A DNA stretch of 64,000 bases, from positions 1,674,001-1,738,000 of the forward strand of contig NZ_CP063141.1 of NCBI RefSeq assembly GCF_014961315.1. Direction: 5' to 3'. Numbering within the stretch: position 1 is the first letter of the stretch; the number at the start of each line of letters is the position of its first letter. Under the pieces are notes generated by a model. It saw only the letters and a program-made list of their open reading frames with translations. It made no database searches and was not told the DNA's origin. Shown one piece after another: positions 56,660 through 64,000 of the stretch. Source of the DNA: Thermoflavifilum sp. (GTDB taxonomy: Bacteria; Bacteroidota; Bacteroidia; Chitinophagales; Chitinophagaceae). The translations under genes were made by a program, and so were the position numbers.

Positions 56660-58903
56660 TCAGGGTGTTTCAAGTCGGGTTACAGATTCAATTCCATCCA
56701 GCTTTTTGAGTCGTTCCACGAGTTCATCAAGCTCTTCTCTGTCGTGTACAAAAACCTTGATGATACCCTCAAAAATTCCGCCCTGAGATTCAATGGTCAA
56801 AGCCGAAATGTTAATTTTCATTTCACCCGAGATCACGTTGGTGATTTTATGAATTACCCCCACATCGTCCATACCCACGATACGGAGGCCTGTAAGGAAA
56901 GAAATTTCTTTATTTTTTGCCCATTTCGTTTTCACAATACGATGGGCGTAGTTGGCCAGCAATTGTGGTGCATTGGGACAATTGGTGCGATGAATTTTCA
57001 ACCCTTCGGTGGCGGTGATAATACCAAACACATCGTCGCCGGGAATGGGTTTACAGCAATTGGCCAGCTTGTAAGCTATTTTGTCGGAGCTTTCGCCAAA
57101 AATGATGAGTTCGGCTTCATTTTTTCTGGGCAGCTGTTTGGAAATATCGGGTGGTGATTCTTTTTCCTGATTCTCAATGGCAGCTGGTTTGGGCAGTTCC
57201 AGTCGTTCGCCATTTACCACGAAATGTTTCAATTCCTTCAGGTCGATAGCTTTAATAGCGATCTGGTAATAAAAGTCCAGCAGGGCGTTCTGGTGGAAAT
57301 ATTGCATCAGCTCATTCAGGTTAGCCTGTGAGGCGGGTACGCCCATGCTGGCCAGCTTTTTTTCAAGCATGGCTTTTCCTTCCATAGCCACCTGTCGCTT
57401 TTCTTCTTTCAGTGCATCTTTGATGGCCGATTTGGCTTTTGCGGTAACCACGAAATTCAGCCAGTCTTCCGTTGGTCTTTGCTTTTGTGAGGTGATGATT
57501 TCCACCTGGTCGCCGCTGCGGAGTTTATGGCTGATGGGTACCAGTTTATAGTTCACTTTTGCTCCGATGCATCGCGTGCCGATATCGGTGTGTATGGCGA
57601 AGGCAAAATCCAGTGCAGTAGCGCCCGCAGGCAACACTTTCACATCTCCTTTGGGCGTATATACATAAATTTCTTCGGAAAAGAGGTTAAGTTTAAAATC
57701 CTGGAGGAAGTCGAGCGTATTACTATCGGAGCGGCTCAGCAGTTCGCGGATCTGTCGCAGCCATTCGTCGAAACGGCTTTCGCTGGTGGTACCTTCTTTG
57801 TATTTCCAGTGTGCAGCCAGTCCCTTTTCCGCGATTTCGTTCATACGCTGGGAGCGGATCTGTACTTCCACCCATTTGCCGCCCGGCCCCATCACCGTGA
57901 TATGCAGGGCTTCGTAGCCGTTTGACTTAGGATTGCTGATCCAGTCGCGCAGTCGTTCGGTGTTTGGCATATAAAAATCGGTGATCAGGGAATAAACCCG
58001 CCAGCAATCGGCTTTTTCACGTTCTGGTGGTGATTTCAGGATAATCCGGATGGCAAACAGGTCGTACACTTCTTCGAAGGATACTCCCTTTTTTTTCATT
58101 TTCTCCCAGATGGAATGGATGGTCTTGGGCCGGCCGAAGATTTCGAATTCGAAGCCCTCCTGCTGGAGTTTTTCGCGAATGGGTTTGATGAATTCATTGA
58201 TATAGCGTGTACGTTCCCGACGGGTTTCCTGCAGTTTCTGGGCGATGGCAAAATAAGCTTCCGGCTCGGTGTATTTCATGGCCAGATCTTCCATCTCCAG
58301 TTTGATGTTGTACAGGCCGAGCCGGTGAGCGAGCGGGGCATAGATAAAAGTAGTTTCGGAAGCGATTTTCAATTGTTTCTCGCGGCTCATACAGTCGAGC
58401 GTGCGCATGTTGTGAAGCCGGTCGGCCAGTTTGATGAGAATGACGCGGGGGTCGTCGGCCAGGGTGAGCAAAATTTTACGGAAATTTTCGGCTTGCTGGG
58501 AGGTGTTACTCGATTCTTCAATATTACTCATTTTCGTGAGCCCATCGATGATACGGGCGCACTGGTTGCCGAATTCCCGTTCAATATCCTGCAGGGTGAT
58601 TTCTGTATCTTCCACCGTATCGTGAAGCAATGCACAGATCGCCGAAGTGACCCCCAAGCCTATTTCTTCGACGGTGATCAACGCCACGGCCAGGGGATGC
58701 AGGATATAGGGTTCACCCGACTTGCGACGCATGTCGCGATGCGCTTCGGCGGCCATTTCAAAAGCCCGGCGCACCAGTTCTTTGTCACCTTTTTTCAATT
58801 TGGTTTTCAGTGCCCTGAGCAGGGCCCGGTATTGACGGACAATTTCTTTCTTCTCCGTTTCTTCGTCTGGCACATAAGGCCTTTTGATCATCGCGGTGTC
58901 CAT
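56660..58903 (-). CDS. Bifunctional (p)ppGpp synthetase/hydrolase, RelA/SpoT family
   Basis: A 747-residue long Rel protein. The hydrolase domain is complete, with HD at 94-95 and ED at 98-99 (HDTVEDTE). The synthetase domain follows, with its conserved region near residues 310-385, including YEALHITVMGP and VEVQIRSQRMNEIAE. A TGS domain (YVYTPKGDVKVLPAGATALDFAF), a helical zinc-finger-like region with CCKPIPGDDV, and a C-terminal ACT domain complete it. Both activities are expected, governing the stringent response. An exact -7 element lies only six bases before the first ATG, so Met5 (MIKRPY) may be the true start. Confidence 0.95.
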   Translation of the reverse strand: MDTAMIKRPYVPDEETEKKEIVRQYRALLRALKTKLKKGDKELVRRAFEMAAEAHRDMRRKSGEPYILHPLAVALITVEEIGLGVTSAICALLHDTVEDTEITLQDIEREFGNQCARIIDGLTKMSNIEESSNTSQQAENFRKILLTLADDPRVILIKLADRLHNMRTLDCMSREKQLKIASETTFIYAPLAHRLGLYNIKLEMEDLAMKYTEPEAYFAIAQKLQETRRERTRYINEFIKPIREKLQQEGFEFEIFGRPKTIHSIWEKMKKKGVSFEEVYDLFAIRIILKSPPEREKADCWRVYSLITDFYMPNTERLRDWISNPKSNGYEALHITVMGPGGKWVEVQIRSQRMNEIAEKGLAAHWKYKEGTTSESRFDEWLRQIRELLSRSDSNTLDFLQDFKLNLFSEEIYVYTPKGDVKVLPAGATALDFAFAIHTDIGTRCIGAKVNYKLVPISHKLRSGDQVEIITSQKQRPTEDWLNFVVTAKAKSAIKDALKEEKRQVAMEGKAMLEKKLASMGVPASQANLNELMQYFHQNALLDFYYQIAIKAIDLKELKHFVVNGERLELPKPAAIENQEKESPPDISKQLPRKNEAELIIFGESSDKIAYKLANCCKPIPGDDVFGIITATEGLKIHRTNCPNAPQLLANYAHRIVKTKWAKNKEISFLTGLRIVGMDDVGVIHKITNVISGEMKINISALTIESQGGIFEGIIKVFVHDREELDELVERLKKLDGIESVTRLETP

Positions 58904-58977
58904 ATATTCAAATTTACGAAGGTTTTGGCTGCTTTTCGCCGGCGGGGCACAACCTTTCCATTCTCCCTAAAATGCAA

Positions 58978-58985
58978 TACCTTTG
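58978..58985 (+). promoter_or_regulatory. Candidate -7 element of tRNA-Leu
   Basis: TACCTTTG, an exact TAnnTTTG, 23 bases upstream of the mature tRNA 5' end. No TTG at -33. It lies between the divergent rel gene and the tRNA. Confidence 0.45.
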
Positions 58986-59008
58986 CCAGCTCTGGATGCC
59001 GAACAATT

Positions 59009-59090
59009 GCGGACGTGGTGGAACTGGCAGACACACCAGACTTAGGATCTGGTGCCGAAAGGCGTGGGGGTTCGAGTCCCCCCGTCCGCA
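59009..59090 (+). tRNA. tRNA-Leu (anticodon UAG)
   Basis: An 82-nucleotide class II tRNA. The acceptor stem pairs GCGGACG with CGTCCGC, discriminator A. The anticodon stem CCAGA/TCTGG holds the loop CTTAGGA, which gives anticodon TAG and reads CUA-type leucine codons. A long variable arm (TGCCGAAAGGCGT) and the T-arm GGGGG-TTCGAGT-CCCCC follow. CCA is not encoded. The type II variable arm and anticodon agree on leucine. Confidence 0.97.
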
Positions 59091-59190
59091 CGCCCGTCAA
59101 TTCCAGCCAGATTTTCCGATGGCACTGACGTTACGGCAGAAACCAGATTTGGGAATTATTCTTGTAAATCTTTGTATTTCTTAAAAAATT

Positions 59191-60603
59191 ATGGCAACCA
59201 TTCAACGTGAAACGCTGGCCCCCTTGCATGAAAAAATCGTCGTGCAGGTTGATGAACAGGATTACATGCCGGCATTTGAAAAAACGCTAAAAGATTATCG
59301 GCGCAAAGCGCAGATTCCCGGTTTCCGAAAAGGTATGGTGCCGGTGAGTCTCATCCGAAAAATGTATGGTCAGGCCCTCTTTACCGAGGAGGTGGTTCGG
59401 GCCGCTGAGCAACAGCTCACGCAATATCTGGAACAGGAAAAGCTGGATATTTTTTCCCAACCTTTATTGATCGACAGCGATGCCCCACAGCTGAATGTGC
59501 TGAACCCGGGAAGCTATGCATTTGCTTTTGAAATAGGCCTCAGGCCTAAATTCGAGCTCCAGCTCCTGCAACCCGCCACCGAGCTTCAAGCATATGTGGT
59601 GCAGGTAACAGATCAGATGGTCGAAGATGAAATGGAATACTTGCTCAGGCGGTATGCCGCACGCGAGAAGGTAGAAAAATTTGAGCAGGATGATGATTTT
59701 GTACAGGCCAGCTTTGAACAGGTCGATGCGCAGGGCGAACCCCTGGCCGAAGGACGCAGGCAACAATTGAGCTTTTTATTGAAGGAGGTGGATGCAGCCC
59801 GCCGGTCGGACTGGGTGGGTAAACAGGAAAAAGACACGGTGGTTGCACCCCTTAATGAAATATTTTCTGGAGAGCGGCTGGCTTATATGGCCGGTCGATT
59901 GGGGTTGGATCAAAATGATGCTTCAGCGCTATCCACGCGTTTTCGCATCACCATTGAAGAGATAGGCAGGCTTAACAAACCTGCACTCGAGCCTGAATTC
60001 TTCAACCGGGTGTTCCCTGAAGAAAATATCCAGACGGCAGAGGAATTCCGCCAGCGTGTACGAGAGGAAGTAGTTTATTATTATCAGGAAATTGCACGGG
60101 AACGACTGCGCAATGAATTGATGGAAAAATTGATACATGAAACAGATATTCCTTTACCTGAAGCATTTCTCAGGCATCTGGTAGCCCGCAACCAGTCTCA
60201 ACCTGCAGAATCGGTGAGTGATGAAACCCTTCATGCTTTCCTGCATCAGTTGCGATGGACGCTAATTGCGCAGCAGCTGGAACAGCTGTCGGGAGTGGAA
60301 ATCACACAGGAAGATATTGTTCAGAAAGCAAAAGCGGATTTTATTCAGTACTTCGATGTATATAGCCAGAAGAAAACACCGGAATATATCAATCGTTTTA
60401 CCTTGCAGCTTTTGCAGAACGAAAAAACATTTGAAAAATATGCTTTAGAAGCCAAGAATCAGAAGTTGCTCGACTGGGCGCTTCAGCAGATCACCCTCAA
60501 AGAAACACCCGTGAGTCTGGATGAATTTAAAGCGATACTGGAAAAACCATTTTCCCATCACAGTCACCAACATAGCCATGAACATGAGCACCAACATGCA
60601 TGA
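59191..60603 (+). CDS. tig: Trigger factor
   Basis: A 470-residue ribosome-associated chaperone. The N-terminal ribosome-binding domain contains the signature FRKGMVPVSLIRKMYG (GFRxGxxP class). The middle PPIase-like domain looks degenerate, as is common in this phylum. The C-terminal helical arms follow. The last 15 residues are histidine-rich (HHSHQHSHEHEHQHA), a candidate metal-binding tail. The gene heads a tig-clpP1-clpP2-clpX unit, and its last eight bases overlap the predicted start of clpP1. Confidence 0.92.
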   Translation: MATIQRETLAPLHEKIVVQVDEQDYMPAFEKTLKDYRRKAQIPGFRKGMVPVSLIRKMYGQALFTEEVVRAAEQQLTQYLEQEKLDIFSQPLLIDSDAPQLNVLNPGSYAFAFEIGLRPKFELQLLQPATELQAYVVQVTDQMVEDEMEYLLRRYAAREKVEKFEQDDDFVQASFEQVDAQGEPLAEGRRQQLSFLLKEVDAARRSDWVGKQEKDTVVAPLNEIFSGERLAYMAGRLGLDQNDASALSTRFRITIEEIGRLNKPALEPEFFNRVFPEENIQTAEEFRQRVREEVVYYYQEIARERLRNELMEKLIHETDIPLPEAFLRHLVARNQSQPAESVSDETLHAFLHQLRWTLIAQQLEQLSGVEITQEDIVQKAKADFIQYFDVYSQKKTPEYINRFTLQLLQNEKTFEKYALEAKNQKLLDWALQQITLKETPVSLDEFKAILEKPFSHHSHQHSHEHEHQHA

Positions 60604-61339
60604 TGAATTTCGCAGGTACGCGGTACATCACCGGCGTATCAACGGCCTGGTATTCGATCAATACACCAGGCATGCCGTAAAAGCACTTACGCCCTACATC
60701 ATCGAGGAGCGGCCATTAAATGTTGCATCGATGGATGTATTTTCCCGATTGATGATGGATCGGATTATATTTTTGGGCGAGCCCATCGATGATTATGTAG
60801 CCAATATTGTCACGGCACAGCTGCTTTTTCTGGAATCCACCGATCGGGGTCGCGATATTCAGATGTATATTAACAGTCCGGGTGGCAGTGCCTATGCCGG
60901 ACTGGGTATTTATGACACCATGCAGGTGATTCAACCCGATGTAGCAACCATTTGCACCGGAATGGCGGCATCCATGGCGGCTGTGCTGATGTGTGCCGGG
61001 GTAAAAGGCAAACGTACGGCGTTGAAGCATTCGCGTATTCTCATCCACCAGCCCAGCGGTGGTATTTCGGGTCAGGCCTCGGATGTGGAAATCACGGCAC
61101 GCGAAATATCTAAAGTCAAGAAAGAGTTGTATGAAATTATTGCCTATCATTCCGGACAGGATGTAGAAAAGATTGAACGTGATGGCGATCGTGATTTCTG
61201 GATGTCGGCCGAGGAAGCCGTTGCTTATGGGTTGATTGACGAGGTATTGCAGACGCATCCGCGCAAACGACCGGCCGAACTCAGTTCCGGGACAAAAGCC
61301 GATGGGCAAGAAAATCAACAAAAAAACAGCAAAACCTAA
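60596..61339 (+). CDS. clpP: ATP-dependent Clp protease proteolytic subunit, paralogue 1
   Basis: A 247-residue ClpP from the ATG at 60596, which overlaps the tig stop by eight bases. Earlier in-frame ATGs lie within tig. The catalytic triad is intact: Ser126 in GMAASMAAV, His151 in LIHQPSGG, and Asp200 in GDRDFW. The sequence RPLNVASMDVFSRLMMDRIIFLG is typical of Bacteroidota ClpP. The residue after SM is alanine rather than the usual glycine. A charged, extended C-terminus of about 27 residues follows the conserved fold. clpP2 begins 11 bases later. Confidence 0.93.
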   Translation: MHDEFRRYAVHHRRINGLVFDQYTRHAVKALTPYIIEERPLNVASMDVFSRLMMDRIIFLGEPIDDYVANIVTAQLLFLESTDRGRDIQMYINSPGGSAYAGLGIYDTMQVIQPDVATICTGMAASMAAVLMCAGVKGKRTALKHSRILIHQPSGGISGQASDVEITAREISKVKKELYEIIAYHSGQDVEKIERDGDRDFWMSAEEAVAYGLIDEVLQTHPRKRPAELSSGTKADGQENQQKNSKT

Positions 61340-61350
61340 ACTGAACAGCT

Positions 61351-61977
61351 ATGACGAACAGGCAGGCTTTATCATACCCGCCAATATTTCAACAGGAACC
61401 CGATATTGAAGCTCCGCCGAAGCTGGAAGAGCTCATCAGCAATCGTGAATTCGACCGAACATTCTTAGAGCAGCGGCGTGTGTTTCTGTGGGGAGTTGTA
61501 GATGATCACTCAGCCCGTGAGGTGGTGAATCGCCTTCTTTATCTGGAAGCCAAGGCTCCTGGCAAAGAAATTACTTTATTTATCAATAGTCCGGGTGGTA
61601 TCGTTTCCTCGGGCATGGTCATTCACGATACCATGCAACTCATCAGCTCGCCTGTGGCAACCGTATGCATGGGACTGGCAGCTTCGATGGGTTCTATTAT
61701 CCTTTCGGCTGGTAAGAAAGGCAGACGCTTTATTTTCCCGCATGGTGAAGTGATGATTCATCAACCGAGTATCGGGGGTTATCAGGGCACTTCAGCCGAT
61801 CTGGAAATTCAAGCCCGGCAAATCCGTAAGACAAAAGAAATAGGTGCCCGCATACTCGCTGAAAATTGTGGGCAACCTATTGAAAAAATATTAAAGGATT
61901 TTGATCGGGATTACTGGATGGATGCTGAGGAAGCCGTAAAATATGGAATTGTGGACAAGGTGATTGAAAAACTCTGA
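61351..61977 (+). CDS. clpP: ATP-dependent Clp protease proteolytic subunit, paralogue 2
   Basis: A 208-residue ClpP of the family length, only moderately similar to its upstream neighbour. The triad is Ser112 (GLAASMGSI), His137 (MIHQPSIGG) and Asp187 (FDRDYW). The handle loop after the catalytic histidine reads HQPSIGG, one residue longer than the HQPxGG of most ClpPs. The N-terminal axial region also differs ([17 protein letters not shown]). Two different ClpP subunits next to clpX suggest mixed or alternative ClpP rings, as known in Listeria and mycobacteria; this is inference. clpX follows five bases after its stop. Confidence 0.92.
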   Translation: MTNRQALSYPPIFQQEPDIEAPPKLEELISNREFDRTFLEQRRVFLWGVVDDHSAREVVNRLLYLEAKAPGKEITLFINSPGGIVSSGMVIHDTMQLISSPVATVCMGLAASMGSIILSAGKKGRRFIFPHGEVMIHQPSIGGYQGTSADLEIQARQIRKTKEIGARILAENCGQPIEKILKDFDRDYWMDAEEAVKYGIVDKVIEKL

Positions 61978-61982
61978 ATAAC

Positions 61983-63242
61983 ATGAAAGAACAAGAAGGC
62001 AATCATCATACGCAAGGCCCGCGTAATCGTCCGCGTTGTTCATTTTGCGGACGTTCGCAGGATGAGGTGCGCATTTTGATTTCCTCTGAAAAAGCCAATA
62101 TTTGTGATATCTGTGTGGCGCAGGCTCAGGAGTTGATAGCCGAAGAGTTTGGTGCCGGCACACGCTCGTCGCAGCCCTTTTCCTTGAAAATTGCCAAGCC
62201 TGTTGAAATCAAAAAATTCCTTGATGAATATGTTATCGGTCAGGACGAGGCCAAAAAAGTGCTGGCCGTGGCGGTGTATAATCATTACAAACGATTGAAA
62301 TATCATTCGCGTCAGGAAGATGTGGAGATTGAAAAATCCAACATCATCATGGTAGGCGAAACGGGAACAGGCAAAACCTTGCTGGCGCGTTCTATTGCAA
62401 AACTATTGCGCGTGCCCTTTACCATTGTAGATGCCACGGTATTCACCGAGGCTGGATATGTGGGCGAAGATGTAGAAAGTATTCTCACCCGTTTGTTACA
62501 GGTTTGCGATTACGATGTTTCGGCGGCAGAGAAAGGAATCGTGTATATTGATGAGATTGACAAAATTGCACGTAAGGGTGATAATCCTTCTATCACACGC
62601 GATGTGAGCGGAGAAGGTGTACAGCAAGCTTTGCTGAAGTTGCTGGAGGGTACAGAAGTGCTGGTGCCACCGCAGGGAGGCCGAAAACATCCGGAACAAA
62701 AGATGATTAAGGTGAATACCCAGCACATCCTGTTTATTTGTGGGGGCGCTTTTGAAGGCATTGATAAAATCATAGCCCGACGCATTCAAACCCATACCAT
62801 TGGTTTTAAAACCGAACATGAAAGCAGATTCGATCGAGATCAGATCTTAAAACACGTGAATGCACAGGATTTGCGTGCATTTGGTTTGATTCCCGAATTA
62901 ATCGGGCGTTTGCCCGTGATTACTTATTTGAATACCCTCGATCGCAACGCTTTACGCGCTATTCTCACTGAACCCAAGAATGCGCTGATTAAACAGTATA
63001 AAAAATTGTTTGCGCTTGAAGGTATTGAATTGCATATCGATGATGAAGTACTTGATTTTATTGTGGATAAAGCGCTGGAGTTCCGGTTGGGAGCACGTGG
63101 ATTGCGTTCGATCTGCGAAATTATTATGACCGATGCCATGTTTGAATTGCCTTCCACAAATCAAAAAGAATTTCATCTTACCCTGGAATATGCACGTCAG
63201 AAGCTGGATGCCAATGCGGTATCACGACTGAAAGTGGCTTAA
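61983..63242 (+). CDS. clpX: ATP-dependent Clp protease ATP-binding subunit ClpX
   Basis: A 419-residue AAA+ unfoldase. The N-terminal zinc-binding domain has Cys19, Cys22, Cys41 and Cys44. Walker A is GETGTGKT at 125-132, Walker B is [11 protein letters not shown], and the pore loop is in the [11 protein letters not shown] region. The IGF loop that docks onto ClpP is present in HTIGFKTE. It is the fourth gene of the tig-clpP1-clpP2-clpX unit. No clear terminator was seen after it. Confidence 0.97.
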   Translation: MKEQEGNHHTQGPRNRPRCSFCGRSQDEVRILISSEKANICDICVAQAQELIAEEFGAGTRSSQPFSLKIAKPVEIKKFLDEYVIGQDEAKKVLAVAVYNHYKRLKYHSRQEDVEIEKSNIIMVGETGTGKTLLARSIAKLLRVPFTIVDATVFTEAGYVGEDVESILTRLLQVCDYDVSAAEKGIVYIDEIDKIARKGDNPSITRDVSGEGVQQALLKLLEGTEVLVPPQGGRKHPEQKMIKVNTQHILFICGGAFEGIDKIIARRIQTHTIGFKTEHESRFDRDQILKHVNAQDLRAFGLIPELIGRLPVITYLNTLDRNALRAILTEPKNALIKQYKKLFALEGIELHIDDEVLDFIVDKALEFRLGARGLRSICEIIMTDAMFELPSTNQKEFHLTLEYARQKLDANAVSRLKVA

Positions 63243-63336
63243 GTGAAAAAACATATTACAGGACTCATGCATTGCGGTTAATCCTGAATCTGCAAGGATA
63301 CACTTGCATGAATCTACTCCACAAACCGGGCTTCGC

Positions 63337-64000
63337 TCAGGAAAGCGCCTGTTGCAAATCCGCCAGCAGATCTTCGATGTTTTCGATACCCACGCTCATG
63401 CGAATGAGTCCGTCTGTAATCCCGCTTTTTTCACGTTGTTCGCGGGGCACGCCATAATGTGTCATGGATGCCGGATGGCAGACCAGGGTATCGCATGTGC
63501 CAAGTGAAACAGCACGTACACACAATTGCAGTCGATCAATAAATTTTTTTCCGGCAGGTAATCCATCTTTTAATTCAAAGCTCAGTATGGCTCCTGGATG
63601 TTTCATTTGTTTGCGGGCAATGGCATAATCAGGATGTGATGTTAATCCGGGATAATTCACCCTGGACACTGCCGGATGCTGCTCCAGAAAAGTGGCAATA
63701 CGCATGGCATTATCACAATGCCGCTGCATGCGCAATTCAAGTGTTTTCATGCCCATGGTCAGCAGATAGGCATCAAAGGCATTGCTATTACCTCCCAGCA
63801 GGCGTGCAATTTTAGTGACATGTTGTTGCATTTTCTCCACATCTCTTCCCACCAATGCGCCGCCTACGGCCGTTCCATGTCCGTTTAGAAATTTGGTCGT
63901 GGAATGAAACACATAATCCGCACCATATCGGAAGGGCTGCTGCAGATAAGGCGTTGCGAATGTATTGTCAACAGCGGTTGTCAGCTGATATTGTTTGGCC
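63337..64000 (-). CDS. Trans-sulfuration PLP enzyme, 3' part (5' end beyond window)
   Basis: The C-terminal 221 codons of a Cys/Met metabolism PLP enzyme (MetB/MetC/CGL class). The reading frame stays open to the window end. It contains VDNTFATPYLQQPFRYGAD and the PLP lysine in HSTTKFLNGHGT, then the C-terminal SLGTCDTLVCHPASMTHYGV, and it ends with GIENIEDLLADLQQAL. The residues point to cystathionine gamma-synthase or gamma-lyase; a choice between them, or O-acetylhomoserine sulfhydrylase, cannot be made from this part. It converges on clpX. Confidence 0.92.
   Translation of the reverse strand, partial: AKQYQLTTAVDNTFATPYLQQPFRYGADYVFHSTTKFLNGHGTAVGGALVGRDVEKMQQHVTKIARLLGGNSNAFDAYLLTMGMKTLELRMQRHCDNAMRIATFLEQHPAVSRVNYPGLTSHPDYAIARKQMKHPGAILSFELKDGLPAGKKFIDRLQLCVRAVSLGTCDTLVCHPASMTHYGVPREQREKSGITDGLIRMSVGIENIEDLLADLQQALS

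Noticed and set aside
58115-59128. Long plus-strand open frame opposite rel
   Set aside because: It lies antisense to the well-conserved rel coding sequence, extends through the tRNA-Leu gene, and shows no family motif.
63291-63308. Inverted repeat TGCAAG/CTTGCA between clpX and the transsulfuration gene
   Set aside because: Only six paired bases, no T-run on either side; too weak to call a terminator.

Overview
The window reads as a dense core-genome segment of a Bacteroidota bacterium, most likely a Chitinophagaceae-type member. Evidence: DUF983, DUF4296, DUF4835 and DUF6427 proteins, the bamD-rpoZ-coaBC gene order, a Bacteroidota-type omega subunit, an rpsF-rpsR-rplI operon, a RemB/Wzi-like outer-membrane protein, futalosine-pathway menaquinone genes, near absence of Shine-Dalgarno sites, and repeated -7 elements of the form TAnnTTTG. 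Genus assignment is not possible from sequence reading alone.

Layout. 1-9.8 kb: end of a polyprenyl synthase gene, recJ, DUF983, comM, a MutS-like ATPase, dihydroorotase, an outer-membrane barrel protein, and the rpsF-rpsR-rplI operon. 9.9-20.4 kb: htpG, a MacB/FtsX-type permease, a TPR/PstS-like/small membrane protein cluster, a low-molecular-weight phosphatase overlapping hisS, and a DsbD-type reductase. 20.5-31.4 kb: purQ with two membrane/exported proteins of unknown role, a TIGR01777 epimerase, an acetyltransferase, fabD, folE with a PTPS-family gene, mqnB-mqnD, and photolyase with a class IV aminotransferase. 31.4-35.1 kb: the bamD-rpoZ-coaBC-DUF4835-DUF4296 operon on the minus strand.

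35.4-51.2 kb is a complete division and cell-wall (dcw) cluster on the plus strand: mraZ, rsmH, ftsL-like, ftsI, murE, mraY, murD, ftsW, murG, murC, ftsQ, ftsA, ftsZ. Most neighbours overlap or nearly touch. murE carries a one-base frameshift. The divergent bamD/mraZ spacer holds two exact DnaA boxes, a 10-bp-period repeat resembling an MraZ operator, and a 17-bp dyad over the bamD promoter. 51.3-64 kb: kup, pabB, a highly charged protein, purA, a RelA/SpoT enzyme, tRNA-Leu(UAG), then tig-clpP1-clpP2-clpX and the 3' end of a transsulfuration enzyme.

I see no transposase, integrase, phage gene, CRISPR array, toxin-antitoxin pair or defence system. I found no convincing new multi-gene system. 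The points most worth checking are the murE frameshift, the regulatory architecture before mraZ, the two unlike ClpP subunits, and the TPR/PstS-like/small membrane protein cluster.
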